A DNA stretch of 64,000 bases from Ianthella basta (lineage: Eukaryota > Porifera > Demospongiae > Verongiida > Ianthellidae). A model generated the notes under the pieces. That model saw only the letters and a list, made by a program, of their open reading frames with translations. It ran no database searches and was not told the DNA's origin. The translations under genes and the position numbers were made by a program. The stretch is taken from the NCBI GenBank assembly GCA_964019415.1, contig OZ025868.1:9671143-9735142 (forward strand), given 5' to 3'. Shown here in pieces: positions 24,801-33,800 of the stretch; the first letter of the stretch is position 1, and every line of letters starts with the position of its first letter.

Positions 24801-27800
24801 GTTTGCAATGGGAGTTTAGCTTGTCCTTCAGCATTACTATTGATGGTATAGTTGTTATTGAATTGGATGCTGCAGTAGGCCAATAGAGGATGGGTCCCTG
24901 GCAGCGTTGGAGACCTGTAATGACATGGATGAATAGTAGGCTTGCATAAAGAGGATAACACAGCTGGCGAAACAGCCAATTGCAAGAAATTACCTGGTGG
25001 TGGTGGGCACTGAAGAGTAGTAGTAGGGTTTCAGTAGTAGGTGCATCAAAATGTTGCCAGATGTAAGGATGGTGATGCATCCATGCAGAGTGGCATTGAA
25101 ATCTGACGCCACAGAATGTTCACCTGGATTGTTGAACACTGGATGGTACCCCTCCTTTGAATGGTACCATGGGTTAGGCATGGGATGGTTCCCCTCCTTG
25201 TTCCTGCAGTTTTTCTACCAGCCAGTTTTTCCATGCAGGGATGTGGTCTTCAGAGGCGCTTGGCACCATCCCTACATCTCTCCTTGTTTTTGTGGAAAAC
25301 CTTTTTACTTCCCTTGTTTCTTCGCTTTTTTATGGAGTGCAAGCTGCACTGTAGCAAATTGAGTCCGAAGGCTTGGCCATCTGGCTAATGCAAAACAAGC
25401 CAGTGTTGCAAGGAAGCCTTGCACTGAAAGCAAGGGCCCACAGAGGCAGCAGGTTCCAGCCACCCTCCTCCCCCTTCTAGTGCTTCTGATAGCATAAAGA
25501 ATTAAGTTAAATGGGTTCGGCTAAAAATATTAGATCATAGGAAACGTACAAAGTCAGAAATACCTAATCAATCACTGATGTAAAACACAAATGTACCGAC
25601 AATGTGCAAGCATGCAGATCTACACCATAGTATCACATGCCTGAGTGAGCCAAGCATCTCAGCCTCTGGTTCAGGGCAGTTACATGCAGTGTGCTTCCTC
25701 CTGCTACTCCACAGGAAAGTGGCTAATTTACTACAGATGACACTACCTCAAAGTGGCTTGGATGGTGCATTATGTACAGTGACTTGGCAGAGCAATCAAG
25801 CTGCAAAGTTGGTTCCAATTGGTTTGGGGCAAACAACAACCAGCAATCTGAACTGGTGTCAAATGAATAGATGTTAGTCTGCAGCAAGTGTGCCAAAGAA
25901 AGGATTTCAATTTCTGACCCCCATGCACCATCCATTGCATTGGTGTGTCATGAAAGTAACTGTCAATGCTGATCTGAGTGACATGTTTACCAAGCAGTAA
26001 GTGGCCAATGGCTTGCATGTGCTTCAGAATAGCAACCCGGACAGCCAAATGATGATCCTGGGACCAAGTAATGATCATTGCAAAGGATCGGAATAGGCAG
26101 TTACCATCACCCATAATACGCTGCACTGTCTGAAAGTTTGACCGTGTCAAACCAGTATTAGGACCACCACAAGCAAAAGGATTTGGTTCCTGGTATTCAA
26201 GCCCTAACTTGTGACATGTCTGACGTTGCCACTCAGCATCAACTGGATTGAAACGAAAGTCATTTTGTGCAAATGGTTGTACATGTCTTCTTCTCCACTG
26301 TACAACAGTATGTGGCACACTTTGGGACACTGGGGCTGAGGTGCTATTGCTTGTTGATGGCAACAGACCAGTCTGACTATATTTTTGATTGCCCTTGCAT
26401 TGCTTTGCGGGGTTAGGGCTTGTACACACACCAGTGAGCATGCGCTTTCGCTTTGAATGCATGCTTTGTTGACTGGGTACAGCATAGGGTGGCAAATCAG
26501 GTCTATACAACTTGCGTAGACGATTGATCTCCTGCAGTGATTGTGTTGACACCATAATAGACTTTGGATCAAAGGCAGTTAGATGCAGTCCTTCAAGTGT
26601 TCTCACTCGGGATAGAGCAACATAAGCCATACCAGGGCTGAAGATCTCATCTGAGAGGTCGACCATTGCACAATTCAATGAAATTCCCTGACATTTGTGA
26701 ATGGTGATGGCATGTGCAAGAATGAGGGGGAACTGCTCCCTAGACACATAGAGACGCTTCATCACGAGGAACCTGCTCTTAACTTTCTTCACACTGACTG
26801 CATCTTTCATGTGATCAAACTTAACTTCGATGGTATGGGCCTTGATTTCAACGACCGTACCAATTGCTCCATTGACTAGCCCACTAGCAGTGTCAATGTT
26901 CCTCCTCAACATGACACGTGCTCTAACAGCAATACAGAGAATAGCTTCCAAGCCAGCTGTTAAGTTGCAGTCCTTGTTTAATCTGTCTAGTGCACTGGCA
27001 GCTTTTTTTGTCCATTTGTACTTGCCGACAGTTTCATCAACTACATCTGTGCAGGGAAGTTCAGAGGGCTCGGTTGGCAATTTGCTCAGCATGTCATTGT
27101 TGAAATCAGCACATGCTTGTTTAGTTGGAAACAGACACACAGGAGACTGTGCAGCTTCTTGCAGCTCTTGGTACTTGGCAGACACTGTTGTACTGATGAC
27201 TCTGCTTGTCAAAGTGTCTATTGTTCAGCACAGCTTGCCTGCATTTCCTGCACATCATTCATTGCTGCTTTGGCCTCTCCTACAACATTTGGTTCATCTA
27301 AAATGTTCTCTGTCTGCACTGTTAGCTTGCCTAGCTTCATTGATTTCTTGTACCTTTGTCTGTGCTTGCAGCATCTGTTGCAATCTTTCATGGTGCTTGA
27401 GCATGCTTGAACCATTTTTGTAATGCCGTGCAAAAGATTGCTCAGCAGTTTCATTTGGTTTCAGCAAATCACTTTCATTTCTGAGGAGCAGGGGATTGTA
27501 GTCACTAACACGAGTCTCTTCACTGGTGCGTGCCAGGCAGTAAATCTTGGCCTTTGACTTCAGGCAGTCTTCAACATTGTTCAAAACAGCTGTGTCAGTA
27601 GCTTCACGGGGAAAGCCAAACGTGCACTTTGTTATGAATATGCTGCCATACTTTTTGGTTCTCTTGCAGTACCTGCTGCACTTGTGCATCATGGTACTGT
27701 GTGACCAATCTATGCAACTCAGGCTTTGATTTCTCTTCTGGAATGTGACAGCAAATTCTTTCATTTAGCATTTTTGAACCACCCCTTCTGGGCTTTCACC

Positions 27801-30800
27801 AATGACTGGTGCGCCTTCTATTCAAACAACTGCATGGTAATGTGGTGCTCCACGACCTTGGTACTCTTTCTTGAAGAAATAATGAGTAACATGACCCAGA
27901 ACATTTCCTTTCAAAATGACAGTCTTAAAGAAGGCATGAAACTTCGAGAAAACTTCCTTGAAACTGAAATGGGATCTTCACAGCACAATTTGCCAATGGG
28001 ATAGCTGTCTGGAACATCATTCACTTTTCATAGATAACTGTCAATATCTGCTGATTCATATTCTGCACAAATGAATGTCAGGAATAGTGTGGGTGGGCCA
28101 AACTCGCGAACCATGCAACGCAGTTCACTGGACCTCAGAAACGCCAGCCTTTGCATCAAGAATAGTCCCTATTTCATTGTTGCCAGGCAGTTTACACTCT
28201 TCAGTGCACCTCCACTTCTTTAGTTGCATGCTCTTATTGTTACGGTCACCAATTTCTGCAGCTATACAGCACCATCCATTTGCATCCACTGGTACAGGTC
28301 CAGTGGACATGCATGTGGTGTATGCTGTGTCATAAAAGTATGGTTCAGAAGAAGCAGTGTGATAGCTTTCTCCCAGATTAGTCACTGACAGGTCCAAGGT
28401 GTTCACAGCTCAGATACACCTTAACAATAGTCCTGCTGTCACTCTTCTGTTTTTCCAAATGCATTCAAGAAGTCGTTGCACTGCAATTCTGCAAACAGAC
28501 ATATTCAGCTTGGCTTGGGACATGCTTTTTGCAAAGCTTTCACGAGCCTGTTTACAGCTAAGTCGCAATCGAGGCAGAGCAAATAGCATTTGTTGCAGAT
28601 TCTTTGCAACTTGTGCTAGGTGTGCCTTTGGTTCTTTCAGATTATACTTTCCTCTACGATAGTGGTTTATGGATCCCCTTCACTGTTCATAGTATGCTTT
28701 CACTGCAGCTCTAACTACATCTGGCTGACTTTGAAACCTCGTCCATGAAGCAGCCTTTTTGAGTTCTGGATTGGCTGCATAGTTAGCCTGAGATGCAGCT
28801 CTTTTTGGCTGTGGATTGGCTGCCTAGTTAGCCTGAGATGCAGCTCTTTTCGGCTGCGGATTGGCTGCATAGTTAGCCTGAGATGCAGCTCTTTTTGGCT
28901 GCGGATTGGCTGCATAGTTAGCCTGAGATGCAGCTCTTTTCGGCTGCGGATTGGCTGCATAGTTAGCCTGTGATGCAGCTCTCTTCGGCTGCGGATTGGC
29001 TGCATAGTTAGCCTGAGATGCAGCTCTTTTTGGCTGCGGATTGGCTGCATAATTAGCCTGAGATGCAGCTCTTTTTGGCTGCGGATTGGCTGCATAGTTA
29101 GCCTGAGATGCAGCTCTTTTCAGCTGTGGATTGGCTGCATACTTTGCCTGAGAGGCAGCTCTTTTTGGTTTGGGATTTGTTGTGTACATTATCCGTGATG
29201 CAGCCTTTTGCGGCTCAGGATTTCTGCGTACTTTGCATTCATTGCAGCCCGTTTAGGCTCTGGATGAGCAGCATAGTTTGCGTGTGTAGCAGCTCTCTTA
29301 CGCTGTGGCGAGGCCGCATAGTCAGCTCTAGAAGCGTCTTTCTTGTGTTGCGGTTCTTCAGCATATTGCAGTCTCTTCTTAGGTAAGATCTCATCCTTGA
29401 TACTGCTGTTTCTAAGCCTGCTGTAGGCTGCCTGCTCTTCCTCTGCTTAGTTGGCCCAAGGTTATATTCAACATCTCCTCAAAGCATCAGCAATAGACTT
29501 AGAGCTCTGGCCAAAGCAAGTTCATGATTACAACTGCGCCGTCTTTGTAGTAACAGCTGTAAGTACAAAGAAACCAATGCCGTCTCTGGCGAACATATGC
29601 ACGGCCATAACATCTGCCTGTAAATGCCATTGGAATGATGGCATGCTTTAGCCATGATGCACAGTGCAGCCAAGAAATGTCTGTGTCATGACAAGGTGAT
29701 GACCCAATTGCAGAGGTAACTCTATTGCCTGCGAAAGAGTCACAGAGGCCAATCCCCCAATCACAGAGTGAGCTGCTATTGTACCATTGATACAGCAAAC
29801 TTGTATTGCCCCAATCACATTGGAAGCCACTAGTTGCATGTCTACCAGCACAGGGCAAGCTATGCTGCACATTGGCACTGCTATCTGAGAATGAAGTGCC
29901 CCACCTACCCAGTGGCTCATCCCAACAGGGCAAACAATACATGTCCTTGTGCATTGCATTCTTGCCACAGGGTGAAATGTGGCACCCACAAAGCAAGTCA
30001 CACAATGTACTTTCTTTGCCAAAGGGCAGTGCATGCCCCCAGCCATAGCCACTCCAGCCACAGAGTGTGTCAACCCAGCCACAGGGCAAGCCACTCCAGC
30101 CACAGAGTGTGTCACCCCAGCCACAGGGCACGCCACTCCAGCCACAGAGTGTGTCACCCCAGCCACAGGACAAGCCACTCCAGCCACAGAGTGAGTCACC
30201 CCAGCCACAGGGTGATGTGCCCCAGCCACAGGGCAAGCCACTCCAGCCACAGAGTGTGTCACCCCAGCCACAGGGTGATGTGCCCCAGCCACAGGGCAAG
30301 CCACTCCAGCCACAGAGTGAGTCAACCCAGCCACAGGGTGATGTGCCCCAGCCACAGGGCAAGCCTCTCCAGCTACAGAGGGCCTCACCCCAGCCACAGG
30401 GTGGATAGTGAATAAATAAAGTGAGAACAAAAAGCAGTGCAACATCGAAACGGCGCCAAGCAAAATGTGGACTGTCCATATCAGCAGTACAACTCCACCG
30501 GGTGTCCAAGAGGACAAAAGCAAATGCCCAATGACTAGGAGTGATGATACTAGACACAGCTGAAATGAAGAATGCTTGAATAAAAGGGAAAATGGCAAAT
30601 GCAAAAATGAAACAGGGTTCGCAGGCGACTGAGCGCAAAAGCACACTTACCTCCACTGCAACAGCTGCCCTGTAAAAGCAACTGCTTTCGTGCCAACACA
30701 AAAGCGAAGGGTTCCACTCTTATGAGGGGAAGAGTTCCACTCTTTCGACACAGAACGTACAGAAGAGTTCCACTCTTTAAGCGCAATCCAAGGTGAATAG

Positions 30801-33800
30801 TTCCACCGTTTAAGTGCAGAATTCCAGGAGACGCAGGCCGAAATGGTGAGAAACAATGGCTGCCTTTGTTGCCATGGTGTGCCTGTTTAGACCGGTTCCA
30901 ACCGGTTGCCAATTACATCATGGGAAAATGGCTGACGGTACGTAGCTCTGGACACCGTAAACAGGAGAATCGCCACATGGCATATTACACCGTAGCACTC
31001 CCTAACATACAAAAGGCACCATCCAGGTAGAGGGTCAGAAGAACTGCAGTTGAATTGTTGTCTTACTCCTTGTCGTTCGTGAGTTACAGCTGACATAGAA
31101 GAAGAAAAAGAAGAAGAAGATGAAACACGGAAAATGACAACGACCCTTTCTTCGCGACAGCGCGCTTGCGCTTGGAAGTAAGGTTACCTCTGTATACTGT
31201 ACACCCTCCCTTCCTTGGAGGCGGTTTCTTGTGTTGGTTCTCACAATTATTCAGGATTAGCGTGACTTTCCGTTTGTATTACAGCATACAAACAACCCCC
31301 ACCATTCCTACATGGACAGCACTAATGTGCTGTCTGATTAGGATGAGGACAGGCAGGCAGACACCCAGATATCAGTGGTACACTAGACCCAAATTCTCAT
31401 TATCATGCTGGGCAAAGAGAAGCTAGGTATAGCAACTAATGTCAATATCACACTTTAGCTCGACCAATCAAATAACTGGCAACCAAAATCAAACCACCAA
31501 TTATCTCAACTTGCTGCTCTGTGGGCAGTCGAGGTTCTCCTGTACTTCTGAGCCTTTGCTGCAGTCCAAGGAGGTTCCATAACCTGCGCAGGGCGCCTCT
31601 ACTTTGGGTGAAAGGTGTGGATAGCCACTAAATTCCTGTTGTTAACACATTCCAGAACAAAAGTCTTATGATGTGTCCTTACCAGTGACATCACTAATGC
31701 ACACAGACGGGCCAACTCCCAATCCTCAGGGCTGATGTGCTAGGTAAGGGGTGAGATCCAGAGATGTGGCACAGTATATCCTAGGTAAGAGGTGTGGTTC
31801 AGGTCACATAGAAGCATTTGTTACAGCAAAATCCTATCAGGTACAGGTGGTCTGGAGCTAACCCTAACCCTAAGGCAAGAAGCCAGACCCAAAGAGTATG
31901 AGACACCCCAAATCCAGGACAGTACATGACATCAAGCTTTCTCAATACTATGCACACAAGCGTCACAAGTGCCATCGCATGGGCAGGGTCTGGGTATGAA
32001 ACCACATTCAAATATTAGAGAGGTTTAGCATAGCGTAAATGTTACAATTTACATTGCACAATCACAGAATACGTTAAAAGGCTTCCATATATTAAGATAG
32101 AACCAAACTTTATCGTTGCTCTTATGACATAAGCTTCACCATCTTTTCAGTGTCTGTGAGCCTCCTAGGCACTTTTACAGTGTCTGTGCACATGCCCCTA
32201 CTCAGCCAGCGATCAGTACACAGTATAGTTCCGCATGCTTTGCCAATAAGCAAGTATCCAGTTCTGTCAGTGCAAGTGTGCCTTCAACCATGCCTCCTGC
32301 TTCTTCTCCAGAGGTTTCTCTAGCTTATACTGCTGGCGCTCTTCTTACAAGAATACATGCAGCTTCACCTATATGTTTTAGCATTGCTGACGACATCCTC
32401 CTGCTTCGCGAGTTAGCCGGACATGAACAGAACTGGCTGCATAGTGTCACCTACTGTAGAAGTTGCTATCGATCTAGCAGCTTCTTGTACTCGATTGCGA
32501 AGGGACAACGTCTCATTCTTGCTCAATATCTTCCTGCTTTGGCAAGTAATCGGTCATTATGTTAGCCCTGTTGCCGCCATCTTATTACTACTACAGCTAT
32601 TACCAAATTGCCCTATGCCAAATGCGCTGAAGACATCGAAATAACGGTACAGTATCTACTGTATCCATAGGATACCGCAATGTTATTACACTATGCTAAA
32701 ACTCTCCATCAGTCACCATATCACTAGTTATTAAAGCTGCGACAAATGCTGAGTTAACTATTCACCCAGCGACTTCCATCTTCGGGCACTGCATCACGGC
32801 TGTCCCAACACCTGACTTATTCTTGTAGGCGAATAGTTGGTGGGCAATATGTAGCAGATTATTCAACAACTGAATGCAGGGCGTTTTGGCCTGAAGGCCT
32901 TCGTCAGCTGCGTACAAAACTGAGAATGTATGGTGTGCGACTGGTTTATATAGCTATGGGTAACTGTGTGTGACCAATCAAATTCTAGGATTATGTGTAC
33001 ATGTGTTTAGCCAATCAGAAACATAGTTATGTGTACAGGGGTGTGGCCAATGAAACAGAAAATAGTGGGGCTAGAGGGGGGGGGGGGGGGGCTAAATTCC
33101 TTGCAAATGTTGCTGACTTTGGCCCACTGGTTGGACTGGGGCAGGTCTTCCTCCTGCTGCATGGTACACTGTGACAGCATCACCTGACTCTTATCATATC
33201 ATATCATAAGGTAATACACAAACTTGCTAACATAACCCTGAGCATTCTTTCAAGGTAATGGGTTTTGCTTAACTCACGTGTGACATTCACACAGGCTGTA
33301 GTAGAGATGGGATTGTTGCCACTGAGATCAGCACACTGAAAAAAGTTTCGTTCATAACCTCTGCATTAGTGGGGTCATTCACAATGAGTGCTGCCTCAGT
33401 GTTACTGGAAGATGAGTAGGTATAAATGTCCTGATTACTTATTGAAGTGACGGTACGTCTGTCGACATCACGTATTCCTGACACCTCAAAGATCAGAGTA
33501 GCTGGAGTCATACTTGCTGTACACATGACAGTGAAGGCAGTTGGGAGGCTCTCTGTCTCACATACTGTGATATCACGAGACACCTCAATGGCTGTGTAGA
33601 GATATGAGAGAACATAAATTGCACAATTACAGTCTGAGGCAAAATTCTTGACAGAGATTCCTGTAATGCACACAATGTTTGTCAATGGAGGAAGAAACAT
33701 TATTGGTTCTATATTATAAAATGTTCATCATTCATAGCTCAGGCTAGCATAAGACTTGGCTAAATCAGATTACAGCACATAGTTAAAAGCTGACCAAGAG

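Noticed and set aside
28755-29190. CRISPR-like array of regular repeats
   Set aside because: Units are directly adjacent 45-bp coding repeats with no unique spacers, in a eukaryotic Helitron.
29499-30701. 400-codon minus-strand open frame with CGWGDSLCGWSGLP repeats
   Set aside because: It is open only because it crosses a stop-free 21-bp minisatellite; other frames on both strands are open too, and no domain or splice pattern supports a gene.
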